Below, piece by piece: positions 52,372 to 61,766 of a stretch of DNA of 64,000 nucleotides. This DNA comes from CBDDFN01 sp965227065. GTDB taxonomy: Bacteria; Pseudomonadota; Alphaproteobacteria; SPJN01. The position numbers and the translations under genes are program-made. Below the pieces are notes generated by a model. It saw only the letters and a program-made list of their open reading frames with translations, did no database searches and had not been told where the DNA came from. The stretch lies in NCBI GenBank assembly GCA_965227065.1, contig CBDDFN010000019.1:1-64000 (forward strand), in the 5' to 3' direction. Position 1 is the stretch's first letter. Each line of letters opens with the position of its first letter.

Positions 52372-53663
52372 CACAAGACGCCAGTTTTTTGGCAAGCCTG
52401 GATTGGGAGCTGATCGGCTCGCTTGGCGCCATACTGGTTTTGCTGGTCTTCTCGGGCTTCTTTTCAGGCTCTGAAACCGCGCTGACGGCCGCCTCGCGCG
52501 CGCGCATCCACCATCTCGCCCAGCAGGGCAATCCGAAAGCCCGCCGGGTTGACCGGCTGATTGAAGACAAGGAAAGCCTGATAGGCGCCATTTTGATCGG
52601 CAATAATCTGGTCAATATTCTGGCGTCCGCGCTTGCCACCAGCCTGTTTCTCAAACTGTTCGGCGATGCCGGGGTGGCCTATGCCACATTATTGATGACC
52701 GCCTTGGTCGTCGTCTTTGCCGAGGTGCTGCCCAAGACATTTGCCATTGCCCACCCTGAACGGCTGGCGCTTGCGGTCGCCCGCTTCATTGCGCTGGTCG
52801 TCGCGGCGTTCACCCCGGTGGTTCGCGGCGTGCAGTTCATCGTGCGCCGAACGCTGCGCCTGCTGGGTGAAGACATCACCAATGCGCCTGTCCTGTCGGC
52901 GATGGATGAAATTCGCGGTCAGATCGATCTGCATCACCGCGAAGGCCAGGTGCGCAAAAGCTATCGCGACATGCTGGGATCGATCCTTGATCTGAGGACG
53001 GTTGATGTCTCCGAGGTGATGGTGCACCGGAAAAATATCTTCATGGCCGACGCCAATGGGGCGGCCGAAGATATTGTGCGCGCGGTGCTCGACAGCCGCT
53101 TCACCCGTGTTCCGCTGTATGAAAATGACCCTGAGAATGTCATTGGCGTGCTGCACACCAAAGATGTGTTGCGCCTGCTGATCGACAATGAGTTGAGCCA
53201 GGAGGGCCTGCGCACCATCGCCCAGACACCATGGTTCGTGCCCGAAACCACCGATCTGCATGAACAGCTTGAAGCGTTTAAAAGCCGTCACGCCCATTTC
53301 GCGCTGGTGGTGGATGAGTATGGCGCGCTGCGCGGGCTGGTCACGTTGGAAGATATTCTGGAAGAGATTGTCGGCGAGATCACCGATGAGCATGACGAGG
53401 CTGTCAAAGGTGTGCGCCCGCAATCAAACGGCACCTATGTGGTTGATGGCTGGGTGACGCTGCGCGATCTGAACCGCGAGTTTGACTGGGACCTGCCCGA
53501 TGAAGAGGCCACCACGCTGGCCGGTCTGGTCATGCATGAGGCCCAGACCATCCCCGAAGCCGGTCAGGCCTTTTCATTTCATCGCTGCAAGTTCGAGATT
53601 TTGCGCCGCCAGCGCAACCAGATCACCGCGATCCGGGTGACACCGCCCAAAAAGCGCGGATAA
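52368..53663 (+). CDS. HlyC/CorC (CNNM) family transporter with CBS domains
   Basis: A 431-residue membrane protein: an N-terminal DUF21 membrane domain (about 10-190) with F-F-S-G-S-E-T-A-L-T-A-A, a pair of CBS domains (about 200-330; V-L-H-T-K-D-V, T-L-E-D-I-L-E-E-I-V-G-E), and a C-terminal CorC_HlyC domain (about 345-425). Members export or sense divalent cations such as Mg2+ or Co2+. It overlaps aroB by 4 nt, so it is co-transcribed with aroK-aroB. Confidence 0.9.
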   Translation: MTQDASFLASLDWELIGSLGAILVLLVFSGFFSGSETALTAASRARIHHLAQQGNPKARRVDRLIEDKESLIGAILIGNNLVNILASALATSLFLKLFGDAGVAYATLLMTALVVVFAEVLPKTFAIAHPERLALAVARFIALVVAAFTPVVRGVQFIVRRTLRLLGEDITNAPVLSAMDEIRGQIDLHHREGQVRKSYRDMLGSILDLRTVDVSEVMVHRKNIFMADANGAAEDIVRAVLDSRFTRVPLYENDPENVIGVLHTKDVLRLLIDNELSQEGLRTIAQTPWFVPETTDLHEQLEAFKSRHAHFALVVDEYGALRGLVTLEDILEEIVGEITDEHDEAVKGVRPQSNGTYVVDGWVTLRDLNREFDWDLPDEEATTLAGLVMHEAQTIPEAGQAFSFHRCKFEILRRQRNQITAIRVTPPKKRG

Positions 53664-53686
53664 AAATCACAATCAGGGAGCCCGCA

Positions 53687-54469
53687 ATGTCAGAGCAAAC
53701 CGAGGTGCCGATCCGGCCAGCCTCCACCATCTTGTTGTTGCGCGATGCGCCCAGGCTCGAAGTGTTGATGGTTGAACGCCATTATCAGGTCGATTTTGCC
53801 TCCGGCGCACTGGTCTTTCCCGGTGGCAAGGTTGACCCGTCCGACGAGCGCCACGACCCTGATCTGATTGACGGGCTTGAGGGGCTTGAAGATTGGGAAA
53901 TCCCTTTCCGGGTGGCCGCCCTGCGCGAAGCCTTTGAAGAAGCCGCCGTCTTGCTCGCCCGCAAGGATGGCGAGCTCGCAACGCCCGAGTTGATCGATGC
54001 GCTCGAAGCCGAACGCAAGGCCGTCGATGCTGGCGAGATCAGCATGACCGAGTTTGCCAAAGAGGTCGGCCTCACCCTGGCGCTTGATCTGCTTGTGCCG
54101 TATGCGCGCTGGATCACGCCAGGCTTCATGCCCAAACGGTTCGACACCTATTTTTATCTGGCCCGCATGCCCCAGCGGCAAAAGCCTGTTCATGATGGCC
54201 GTGAAATGGTGGATTGCTGCTGGATCGAACCCGCCGAAGCGCTGGCCGCCCAGAAGCGCGGTGAGCGCACCATCATTTTTCCCACGCGGATGAATGTTGA
54301 ACGGCTGACCCAGTTTGGTTCAGCCGATCAGGCGCTCGGCGAAATTCCCGCCCACACGCTGGTGACGGTGGAACCGTGGATTGAAGATCTCGACGGCAAG
54401 AAGGTGCTGAAAATCCAGCCAGACGCAGGCTATGGCGATCCGGTCGAGCCGCTCGACTCGATCATGTAA
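53687..54469 (+). CDS. Nudix domain hydrolase
   Basis: A 260-residue protein with L-E-V-L-M-V-E-R-H and L-V-F-P-G-G-K-V-D (about 42-50), then an insertion, then the R-E-A-F-E-E-A-A core of the Nudix box (about 83-90; the usual Gly after E-E is Ala). The long box insertion and the size resemble NUDT19/RP2-type proteins that hydrolyse acyl-CoA. The substrate is not established. It overlaps the convergent membrane-protein gene by 8 nt. Confidence 0.75.
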   Translation: MSEQTEVPIRPASTILLLRDAPRLEVLMVERHYQVDFASGALVFPGGKVDPSDERHDPDLIDGLEGLEDWEIPFRVAALREAFEEAAVLLARKDGELATPELIDALEAERKAVDAGEISMTEFAKEVGLTLALDLLVPYARWITPGFMPKRFDTYFYLARMPQRQKPVHDGREMVDCCWIEPAEALAAQKRGERTIIFPTRMNVERLTQFGSADQALGEIPAHTLVTVEPWIEDLDGKKVLKIQPDAGYGDPVEPLDSIM

Positions 54470-55490
54470 AGCGCGCCATCAGCCGGTAGGCCACAGGCGC
54501 CAACAGGATGATCCCCATAATGCGGATTATATGCATGGATGAGACGAACGCCGTCTCAATCCCGATGGCCAGCGCGATCAACGACATTTCCGCCAATCCG
54601 CCCGGCGATAAAGCAAGCACCATGGCGGTGGAGCTGACCCCGGCCCACTCGGCGGTGAGCGCAGCGGCCAGCGCGGCAACGCCGACATAAAGCAAACAGA
54701 CGATGGCGGCATGGGCCATGATGGTACGCACCTCGCGCCACGCCATACCGACAAAGCGGCAGCCAATGGCGGTGCCGACCACAACTTGCGCCGCGGCGAC
54801 CAGTTCATTGGGCGGGCCAATTTCCACCCAGCCCAGCAGATGCGCGGCCGCTGAGACGATCATCGGGCCGGTCAGCCCCGGTGTCGGAATGCGCGCCAGA
54901 TGGGCCAGCGGCACGCCGATTACCCCCAGCAGCACAAGCGTAGCGGCATCCTCCAGACTGGTCGCCATCAAAGCCACTCCGGCATTGGGAACCACCGGCA
55001 CGGCGACATGATCGACCAGCCGGTACCAGACCGGGATGGTGCTCACCACCACAAGAATGCGGGTGGCATGGCCGAGCGAGACAACCCGCAAATCCGCGCC
55101 CAGACTGGCACCGATCAGCGACATGGAGGTGATGCCTCCCGGTGCAGCCGAATAATAAGCGGTGACCGGATCATAGCGCGCCACCAGCCGCAAATAGGCA
55201 ATGCCCACCACCATCAAGATGATGATCACACCGGCCATGATGGCGACGCCGGCGCTCCAGCCCGCCAGCCGGTCAACTAGATCGGGAGAAAAGGCACTGC
55301 CGAGCATGATGCCAAGCACGGCAATCATCACGGTGCGCAGGGGTGCGGGAATTTCAGGCCGCGCGCCCGACAAGGTCGCCACCGTGGTGACAATCATCGC
55401 ACCCAGCAGCCAGGCCAGCGGCGCGCCGAACAGGGCAAACAGGCCACCGCCCGCCGTGCCGAGCAGCAGCGCGAGCACAATTTTGTTCAT
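54462..55490 (-). CDS. AbrB-type duplicated membrane protein (TIGR03082-like)
   Basis: A 342-residue protein with about 9-10 hydrophobic segments and an internal duplication: L-F-A-L-F-G-A-P-L-A-W-L-L-G-A-M at the N-terminus and P-G-L-T-G-P-M-I-V-S-A-A at mid-length, with L-S-P-G-G-L-A-E-M-S and A-P-G-G-I-T-S-M-S as matched loops. This is the family misnamed ammonia monooxygenase or AbrB; its function is undefined. ATG 55490 removes 24 codons that read through a palindromic repeat. Confidence 0.8.
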   Translation of the reverse strand: MNKIVLALLLGTAGGGLFALFGAPLAWLLGAMIVTTVATLSGARPEIPAPLRTVMIAVLGIMLGSAFSPDLVDRLAGWSAGVAIMAGVIIILMVVGIAYLRLVARYDPVTAYYSAAPGGITSMSLIGASLGADLRVVSLGHATRILVVVSTIPVWYRLVDHVAVPVVPNAGVALMATSLEDAATLVLLGVIGVPLAHLARIPTPGLTGPMIVSAAAHLLGWVEIGPPNELVAAAQVVVGTAIGCRFVGMAWREVRTIMAHAAIVCLLYVGVAALAAALTAEWAGVSSTAMVLALSPGGLAEMSLIALAIGIETAFVSSMHIIRIMGIILLAPVAYRLMARFT

Positions 55491-55507
55491 GTGACATGCC
55501 CCCCAAA

Positions 55508-55613
55508 CGTCATTCCGGGGCGCACACAAGTGCGAACCCGGAATCTGAAACGGGACCGGCATCGCCGGGCATCAGATCCCGGATATTTTGCAGGGCAAAA
55601 TTCCGGGATGACG
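55508..55613. repeat. REP-like dispersed palindromic element (copy D)
   Basis: CGTCATTCCGGGG at the left and TTCCGGGATGACG at the right as inverted ends, with nested arms including GATCCCGGAT. It lies between nadK (minus) and the AbrB-type gene (minus). Confidence 0.7.
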
Positions 55614-55631
55614 ATGGATGGGAAAGTCGTC

Positions 55632-56405
55632 TTAAAGCCCAACAAACTGCTCGCGCAAAATCCGTTCCTGCAGATCATGGCCCTCATCAAACAGCATGCG
55701 GATCGACAGGCTGCGATCTTCCTCGATCTCGACGCGAGCCACATCGCGCACTTCGGTCTGGTCAGCCACCGCCGACACAGGCCGCTTTTTGGCTTCAAGC
55801 ACCTCGAAGACGAGCTTGCATTGATGCGGCAACAACGCCCCGCGCCAGCGCCGGGGCCGGAACGGTGAAATCGGCGTGATGATCAAAAGCCCTGCGCCAA
55901 TCGGTACGATCGGGCCATGGGCGGATAGATTATAGGCGGTTGAGCCTGCCGGGGTGGAGGCGAGCACACCATCGCAGATCAGCTCATTAAGCCGGACCTT
56001 GCCATCAATCCAGATGCGGATCTTGGCGGCCTGCCGGGTTTCACGCAGCAGCGAGACTTCATTGATGGCGAGTGCTTTTTGCTCGGCCCCGTCATGGCCA
56101 TGGGCGGTCATGGAAAGCGGATGAACCACTACCTCTTCGGCCTTGTCGAGCCGGGTGATCAACTCATTTTCCGAAAACTCATTCATCAGAAAACCGACCG
56201 AGCCGCGATTGAGCCCATAGATCGGCACATCACGATCCATGAAACGGTGCATGGTCTCAAGCATATGGCCATCGCCGCCAAGCGTGACGATGACATCGGC
56301 CTCGCCGGGATCGACAAAGTCATAATGCTTGTTGAACAGCTCGGCTGCCTCACACGCCTCATCGACGTCTGATGGCACGAGCGCCATTTTTTCAAATCGG
56401 GCCAT
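55632..56405 (-). CDS. nadK: NAD kinase
   Basis: Phosphorylates NAD to NADP. In 257 residues: V-T-L-G-G-D-G-H-M-L (about 40-49, the GGDG motif), G-L-N-R-G-S-V-G-F-L, and A-S-T-P-A-G-S-T-A-Y-N-L-S-A-H-G-P (about 147-163). It is short, as in alphaproteobacteria. Its ATG shares its last base with the moaA stop region, so the two are co-transcribed. Confidence 0.94.
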   Translation of the reverse strand: MARFEKMALVPSDVDEACEAAELFNKHYDFVDPGEADVIVTLGGDGHMLETMHRFMDRDVPIYGLNRGSVGFLMNEFSENELITRLDKAEEVVVHPLSMTAHGHDGAEQKALAINEVSLLRETRQAAKIRIWIDGKVRLNELICDGVLASTPAGSTAYNLSAHGPIVPIGAGLLIITPISPFRPRRWRGALLPHQCKLVFEVLEAKKRPVSAVADQTEVRDVARVEIEEDRSLSIRMLFDEGHDLQERILREQFVGL

Positions 56406-57418
56406 TATCCGCCTGTCATCGACATTGATCTTGGGACCGCCATCCGGTCCATCCGAAAGTCATGCGCCTCCGGCTTGTTGATCATGGCGCGATCAAGCGC
56501 CGCGTCAACCGCTTGGAGCGGATCATCGCCGCGCACGGCGGTGCGGAAATCCACCGCATCGTTCTGGCCCAGACACAGATAAAGCTGCCCAGTACAGGTC
56601 AGGCGCACCCGGTTGCAGCCTGCGCAGAAATTCTGGGTGAGCGGCGAAATAAAGCCGAGCACCCCGCCGGTTTGTTCCACCTGCACATAGCGTGCCGGGC
56701 CGCCGGTGCTCATCTCAAGGGGGGTGAGCGTGAAAGCCTCTGCAAGCCGGTCGCGCACCACGCTTAAGGGCAGAAAATCGGCCTCGCGGTCGGTTTCCAC
56801 CTCGCCCAGCGGCATGGTTTCGATCAGCGACAGGCTCATCCCGCGCGCATGGGCAAACCGGATCAGCGTCTCGATTTCGTGCTCATTGATCCCTGCCATC
56901 GCCACCGTGTTGAGCTTGACCTTGAGCCCGGCGTCGAGCGCGGCATCAATGCCATCCAGCGTCTGTTCAATCCGGCCAATGCGGGTGAGCGCGGCAAAGC
57001 GGTCCGCATCGAGCGTATCAAGCGAGATATTGACCCGCTTCACGCCCAGCTTTTTCAGATCGGCGGCATATTTGGGCAGTTGTGAGCCATTGGTGGTCAG
57101 GGTGAGTTCTTCCAGCCCGCGGCCGAAATAGGCCGACAGGCGCTCAAACAAATCCATCACCCCTTTGCGCACCAGGGGCTCGCCCCCCGAAATGCGGATT
57201 TTGGTGACCCCGCGCGCAATGAAGCGGGCCGAAATCAACTCAAGCTCCTCAAAGCTCAAAAGCTCAGACCGCGGCAGAAAATCCATCTGCTCAGCCATGC
57301 AATAAGTGCAGCGGAAATCACACCGGTCGGTGACCGAAAGGCGCAAATAGCTGACCCGCCGGCCAAAGCTGTCAACCAGCGCTTTCTCAGATTCGGTGAT
57401 TTTGTGCGTCACAGACAT
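56405..57418 (-). CDS. moaA: GTP 3',8-cyclase MoaA
   Basis: First step of molybdenum cofactor synthesis. In 337 residues: radical-SAM C-D-F-R-C-T-Y-C (about 33-40), R-I-S-G-G-E-P-L-V-R, the second Fe-S cluster at C-A-G-C-N-R-V-R-L-T-C (about 268-281), and the C-terminal G-G that family members need for activity. The other moa genes are not in the window. Divergent from glpK. Confidence 0.95.
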   Translation of the reverse strand: MSVTHKITESEKALVDSFGRRVSYLRLSVTDRCDFRCTYCMAEQMDFLPRSELLSFEELELISARFIARGVTKIRISGGEPLVRKGVMDLFERLSAYFGRGLEELTLTTNGSQLPKYAADLKKLGVKRVNISLDTLDADRFAALTRIGRIEQTLDGIDAALDAGLKVKLNTVAMAGINEHEIETLIRFAHARGMSLSLIETMPLGEVETDREADFLPLSVVRDRLAEAFTLTPLEMSTGGPARYVQVEQTGGVLGFISPLTQNFCAGCNRVRLTCTGQLYLCLGQNDAVDFRTAVRGDDPLQAVDAALDRAMINKPEAHDFRMDRMAVPRSMSMTGG

Positions 57419-57489
57419 GTCATAGGTTTAGCATGATGCGTTAGACTTGGGCAGTGATAGACCCAACACTTCTTAGGGGGGAACCGGGA

Positions 57490-58974
57490 ATGGCATCTCA
57501 CATTCTCGCGATGGATCAGGGCACGACATCCAGCCGTGCCTTTGTGTTTTCAGACCAGGCCGAACCGGTGGCCGTCGCGCAGGCGGAATTTGAGCAAATC
57601 TTCCCGCAAGCGGGATGGGTCGAACATGACCCAATGGCGATTTGGCAAACCTCCCTCACCACCGCGCGCGAAGCGCTGTCAAAGGCAGGTTTGACCGGGA
57701 CGGATCTGGCCGCCATCGGCATCACCAATCAGCGTGAAACCACCCTGATATGGGACCGCGCGACGGGCGAGCCCCTCCACAATGCCATTGTCTGGCAGGA
57801 CCGCCGCACGGCCGGTCTTTGCGCCGAGCTCAAATCCCAGGGCCATGAGACGGATGTGACGTCCCGCACCGGGCTTTTGCTCGATCCATATTTTTCGGCC
57901 ACCAAGATCAACTGGCTGCTTTCTCATGTGGAGGGCGCGCGCGCCCGCGCCCAGGCCGGGGCTTTGTGTTTCGGCACGGTTGAAAGCTGGCTGATCTGGA
58001 ACCTGACAGGCGGGGCCAGCCATGTCATGGACATCACCAATGCCGCCCGCACCCTGCTGTTTAATATCGACACGCTTGATTGGGACGACACGCTGTGCAC
58101 CCTGTTTGATATTCCCCGCGCCATGCTGCCCACCGTGCATGACAATTGCGCCCAGTTCGGCGTGGCGCAGGCGGAGCATTTCGGCGCCCCGGTCCCCATT
58201 CTGGGCAGTGCGGGTGATCAACAGGCCGCCTCCATCGGGCAAGCCTGTTTTGAGGCCGGCCAGCTCAAATCAACCTACGGCACCGGCTGCTTCGCGCTTC
58301 TCAACACCGGCGAGACCCGCGCCTTTTCGCAAAACCGGCTTTTGGGCACGATTGCGTCGAAATTTGACGGCACGCTGCATTATGCACTCGAAGGCTCAAT
58401 CTTTATGGCAGGGGCCACCGTACAATGGCTGCGCGACGGGCTGGGGCTGATCAGCAGCGCGTCTGAAACGCAAGCCCTGGCCGAAGCCGCCAATGACGCC
58501 GCCGGGATCTATCTGGTACCCGCCTTTACCGGGCTTGGCGCACCCCATTGGGATGCAGAGGCGCGCGGGGCACTGGTGGGATTAAGCCGCGACACCGGCA
58601 AGGCCGAAATCGTCCGCGCCGCCCTCGAAGCGGTGTGCTTCCAGACCCGCGAACTGATGGAGGCGATGGCCAAGGATCGCGGCGCACCGCCCCAGACCTT
58701 GCGGGTTGATGGCGGCATGGTGGTCAATGACTGGCTGTGCCAACGGCTGGCGGACCTGACCGGCCTGCCGGTTGAACGGCCCCGCATCACCGAAACCACA
58801 GCCTTGGGCGCGGCCTATCTGGCGGGGCTTGAAGCGGGGCTGTTTTCCTCCCGCGACCGCATCGCCGAGGATTGGGCGCGCGAAGCGCTGTTTGAACCGC
58901 AAATGAGCGCCGATGAGCGCGAAAGCCGCTTTGCCGGATGGATGGATGCGGTGAAGCGGACCTTAAGCCGCTAA
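57490..58974 (+). CDS. glpK: Glycerol kinase
   Basis: Phosphorylates glycerol to glycerol-3-phosphate. The 494-residue FGGY kinase begins M-A-S-H-I-L-A-M-D-Q-G-T-T-S-S-R, with G-I-T-N-Q-R-E-T, W-Q-D-R-R, G-D-Q-Q-A-A, and G-A-A-Y-L-A-G. ATG 57490 is chosen (GGGA and GGGGGG upstream); 12 upstream codons are dropped. No glpF, glpD or regulator lies adjacent. Confidence 0.95.
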   Translation: MASHILAMDQGTTSSRAFVFSDQAEPVAVAQAEFEQIFPQAGWVEHDPMAIWQTSLTTAREALSKAGLTGTDLAAIGITNQRETTLIWDRATGEPLHNAIVWQDRRTAGLCAELKSQGHETDVTSRTGLLLDPYFSATKINWLLSHVEGARARAQAGALCFGTVESWLIWNLTGGASHVMDITNAARTLLFNIDTLDWDDTLCTLFDIPRAMLPTVHDNCAQFGVAQAEHFGAPVPILGSAGDQQAASIGQACFEAGQLKSTYGTGCFALLNTGETRAFSQNRLLGTIASKFDGTLHYALEGSIFMAGATVQWLRDGLGLISSASETQALAEAANDAAGIYLVPAFTGLGAPHWDAEARGALVGLSRDTGKAEIVRAALEAVCFQTRELMEAMAKDRGAPPQTLRVDGGMVVNDWLCQRLADLTGLPVERPRITETTALGAAYLAGLEAGLFSSRDRIAEDWAREALFEPQMSADERESRFAGWMDAVKRTLSR

Positions 58975-59600
58975 TCCCCATCCACAGGCAAATAGGCAGC
59001 GCGCAAGATTGCTGTGGCGTGGGCGATCAGACGGCCCCGATCAAGATTCAACTGTTCTGGTTCACCATCTGCAATTGAGTTGAAAACCGCTTCAAGCGTC
59101 ATCATCCGCACCGCATCGGCTTCACGTTGACCCGGCCGATGTTCTTTCCGATGCGCCCGTAGAGCTCCCGCAATTTCAAGCTGACGCAATTGCACTGCGC
59201 GATAAGCCTGAAGCGCCACTTCATCAGATTCAATCAGCAGGCGCATCGCCAATCGTAGGCCGCGCCACTTGGTGTACAAATCCACCTGATGGGCGATGAT
59301 CTGAGCGACAGCAATATCAGGATCAAGATCAGTCAGCACAGCCTGTTCAATAATGTGCCACTCCTGTTCGACCCAGGCCTCATAGGCAGCGATCAGCGCT
59401 TTTTCCTTGGTTGGAAAATGCTTATAAAATGTGCCGGTCGCATAGCCTGCCCGCGCAGCGATTGAGGTGCTGGTCGCGCCCGCCATCCCCTTTTCATTGA
59501 TTTCAATCGCTGCTGCTGCAATCAGCCGGTTCATCGTGTCGTGCGGTACGCCGCGACGCGGCCGATCATCATCGAGCGCATCAAGTGTGTAGTCTGTCAT
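58971..59600 (-). CDS. TetR-family transcriptional regulator
   Basis: A 209-residue repressor. The N-terminal helix-turn-helix includes A-G-A-T-S-T-S-I-A-A-R-A-G-Y-A-T-G-T-F-Y-K-H-F (about 39-61), with a variable ligand-binding C-terminal domain. The longest frame starts at 60086, but the sequence upstream of 59600 overlaps the divergent SDR gene and is not TetR-like, so ATG 59600 is used. Two palindromes lie in the 75-bp divergent gap. It likely represses itself and the SDR gene. Confidence 0.9.
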   Translation of the reverse strand: MTDYTLDALDDDRPRRGVPHDTMNRLIAAAAIEINEKGMAGATSTSIAARAGYATGTFYKHFPTKEKALIAAYEAWVEQEWHIIEQAVLTDLDPDIAVAQIIAHQVDLYTKWRGLRLAMRLLIESDEVALQAYRAVQLRQLEIAGALRAHRKEHRPGQREADAVRMMTLEAVFNSIADGEPEQLNLDRGRLIAHATAILRAAYLPVDGD

Positions 59601-59614
59601 GTCAGAAATCTGCC

Positions 59615-59666
59615 GCTTGACAGCTAGTGAAGTCAAGCTCATTATTAGTGAATAATTATTCATTAA
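59615..59666. promoter_or_regulatory. Divergent promoter with two operator palindromes
   Basis: GCTTGAC-N10-GTCAAGC at 59615-59638, and TTAGTGAATAA / TTATTCATTAA at 59645-59666 (10 of 11 paired). A plus-strand promoter TTGACA (59617) - 17 nt - CATTAT (59640) overlaps both. This arrangement is typical of a TetR repressor site between divergent genes. Confidence 0.65.
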
Positions 59667-59675
59667 AGGACTGAT

Positions 59676-60533
59676 ATGCGCATCATCAAAGGTCAGACGG
59701 TATTGGTTACCGGAGCATCCCGAGGCATCGGCGTCGCCATCGCAACCGCTTTCGCAGAGCGTGGCCTCAATCTTGTGTTGACGGCGCGCCGCGACGTCAG
59801 CGTTGCACCGGTGGCACAAAATCTGTCCGACAGATACGGAATTACCGCCCACCCGATGGCGTGTGACATGCGCCACCACGACCAGATTGCAGCCTTGGCG
59901 GATCACTGTGCGACCGTGCTGGGCGGGATCGACATTCTGGTCAACAATGCCGGCATTGATCACACCATGCCCTTCGATGATCGATCCTCCAGCGATATCG
60001 TTGACATGATTGAGACCAATCTGACCGGCCCCATACTTCTGGCCCATGCCATTTTGCCCGCGATGATTGCGCGCGACGGGGGGCACATCGTCAACATTGC
60101 CTCGCTCGCCGGGGTCATGCCATCGGCCTATGAAGAACCCTATAATGCTTCGAAATACGGCCTTGTCGGCTTCACCAAATCCTTGCGGCTCAGCGCACAG
60201 GATCAGGGCTGGCCTATCAGTGCCTCGGCAATCTGCCCCGGATTTGTCTCAGGCGCAGGAATTTACGAGGCAATGAAATCCGACTACGGCATTTCCGCCC
60301 CTGCAAGCATGGGAACGGTTTCGGACGAAAAGGTCGCGCAAGCCGTCATCCGTGCGGTTGAAAAGGATCTGCCCGATATCGTTATCATGCGAGGCCAGCC
60401 CCGGCTGCTGGCCGCACTGGCGATTGTTGCACCGCAATTTTTTGAGCGGATCATTCGCTGGTCCGATTCCTCAGCACCCTTCCGTACGGTTGCGCAGGCG
60501 CGCGCGGCATCGCGCCCTTTGACTCCTAGGTGA
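59676..60533 (+). CDS. Short-chain dehydrogenase/reductase
   Basis: A 285-residue SDR with the NAD(P)-binding T-G-A-S-R-G-I-G (about 12-19), N-N-A-G-I (about 89-93), N-I-A-S-L-A and the catalytic Y-N-A-S-K-Y (about 157-162). It lies 75 bp from a divergent TetR regulator and is probably controlled by it. The substrate is unknown; hydroxysteroid- or lipid-type compounds are common for this pairing. Confidence 0.9.
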   Translation: MRIIKGQTVLVTGASRGIGVAIATAFAERGLNLVLTARRDVSVAPVAQNLSDRYGITAHPMACDMRHHDQIAALADHCATVLGGIDILVNNAGIDHTMPFDDRSSSDIVDMIETNLTGPILLAHAILPAMIARDGGHIVNIASLAGVMPSAYEEPYNASKYGLVGFTKSLRLSAQDQGWPISASAICPGFVSGAGIYEAMKSDYGISAPASMGTVSDEKVAQAVIRAVEKDLPDIVIMRGQPRLLAALAIVAPQFFERIIRWSDSSAPFRTVAQARAASRPLTPR

Positions 60534-60594
60534 CATTTGGTCAGGATTACCCAAATTGTCTGAAATGTGCCCCCAAGGGCACGGGGAGAAAGCC

Positions 60595-61377
60595 ATGGCC
60601 GCTGTCGAAACACTCGAAATTCCCTCCGTCCAGGACCGGGTGAGCCCCGAAGAATGGGAAGCGCGTGTCAATCTGGCCGCTCTTTACCGCCTTGTGGCGC
60701 ATAATGGCTGGGATGATCTGGTCTTCACCCATATTTCGGTGCGCGTGCCGGGGCCTGAGCATCACTTTCTGATCAACCCATACGGCATGATGTTTGAAGA
60801 GATCACCGCCTCTTCACTCGTCAAGATCGACACCGAAGGCACCATCGTTGATGAGACGCCCTTCTTTGTGAACCCGGCGGGTTTCACCATCCATTCCGCC
60901 CTTCATATGGCGCGCGACGACGCCAAATGCGTCATCCATCTGCACACGGATGACGGGGTTGCGGTCTCATCGCAAAAACACGGCCTGTTGCCTGCCAGCC
61001 AGCTTGCCATGGGCGTGACCTGCGATCTTGCCTATCATGATTATGAAGGTGTTGCGCTTGAATTGGATGAGCGTGAGCGTCTGGTCGCTGATATGGGCGA
61101 CAAGGGCTTCATGCTGCTGCGCAATCACGGCACGCTGACGGTGGGTGAAAGCTGTGCTGATGCCTGGGTGCGGATGTATTTCCTTGAACGCGCCTGCACC
61201 GTGCAGGTCCGGGCCTTGTCGGCCGGTGGCGCCGATGCGCTCAATCAGGCCTCGGACGAATCCATTCGCAAGGCCGGAGAACAGCAAGCCATTGCCTTTA
61301 CCGGCCCCGGCGGCTCGCTAACCTGGCCTGCCCTGCTGCGCTGGCTTGACCGCCGCGATCCGTCTTACAGAGATTAA
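60595..61377 (+). CDS. Class II aldolase/adducin family protein
   Basis: A 260-residue protein of the L-fuculose-phosphate aldolase/adducin fold. T-H-I-S-V-R-V-P-G, V-I-H-L-H-T-D-D-G (zinc-type His pair, about 103-111) and L-R-N-H-G-T-L (about 170-176) are visible. ATG 60595 has GGGGAGAAA upstream; the longer frame from TTG 60556 is rejected. Non-sugar substrates are possible in this subgroup. It follows the SDR by 61 nt. Confidence 0.85.
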   Translation: MAAVETLEIPSVQDRVSPEEWEARVNLAALYRLVAHNGWDDLVFTHISVRVPGPEHHFLINPYGMMFEEITASSLVKIDTEGTIVDETPFFVNPAGFTIHSALHMARDDAKCVIHLHTDDGVAVSSQKHGLLPASQLAMGVTCDLAYHDYEGVALELDERERLVADMGDKGFMLLRNHGTLTVGESCADAWVRMYFLERACTVQVRALSAGGADALNQASDESIRKAGEQQAIAFTGPGGSLTWPALLRWLDRRDPSYRD

Positions 61378-61391
61378 TCAGCGCTGCGGCC

Positions 61392-61455
61392 CGTGCAACG
61401 GGCTTCCGGGTTCCCTCCATCGCCCTCCGGGCTTTGGAGCGCCCCGGAATGACGG
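61392..61455. repeat. REP-like dispersed palindromic element (copy E)
   Basis: Contains GGGCTTCCGGGTTCCC and, at the right, GCCCCGGAATGACGGG. It lies directly before the GIY-YIG gene. The left end is more degenerate than in other copies. Confidence 0.55.
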
Positions 61456-61470
61456 GCTGGAGTGACGGAC

Positions 61471-61764
61471 ATGGGTGAGAAACTCCCTTGCGTCTATCTT
61501 ATGGCCGACCGCAAGGACGGGACACTCTATGCCGGTGTCACGAGCGACCTGATTGCGCGGGTTCATCAGCACAAGTCCGATGAAATTGCAGGCTTCACCC
61601 GGCGGTATCAAATCCATCGGCTGGTCTGGTTTGAACGGCACGACACGATGGAAAGCGCGATCTTGCGGGAGAAAGCCTTAAAGAAGTGGCGGCGCGCCTG
61701 GAAAATCGAACTGATTGAATCCCAAAACCCCGACTGGAAAGACCTCTACGCCAGCCTCTTCTAA
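61471..61764 (+). CDS. GIY-YIG nuclease-domain protein
   Basis: A 97-residue protein that is essentially one GIY-YIG domain: C-V-Y-L-M-A (the GIY strand), T-L-Y-A-G-V-T-S-D-L (the YIG strand, with R at I-A-R-V-H-Q-H) and E-K-A-L-K-K-W-R-R-A-W-K. It belongs to the small UvrC-like orphan family found in many bacteria. The start is ATG 61471; a GTG at 61462 is the alternative. It is bracketed by two palindromic repeats, suggesting the unit may spread together. Confidence 0.85.
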   Translation: MGEKLPCVYLMADRKDGTLYAGVTSDLIARVHQHKSDEIAGFTRRYQIHRLVWFERHDTMESAILREKALKKWRRAWKIELIESQNPDWKDLYASLF

Positions 61765-61766
61765 AC

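Noticed and set aside
59601..60086. N-terminal extension of the TetR gene to 371 residues
   Set aside because: The extra sequence is antisense to the SDR gene and passes through the operator region; TetR homology begins at 59600.
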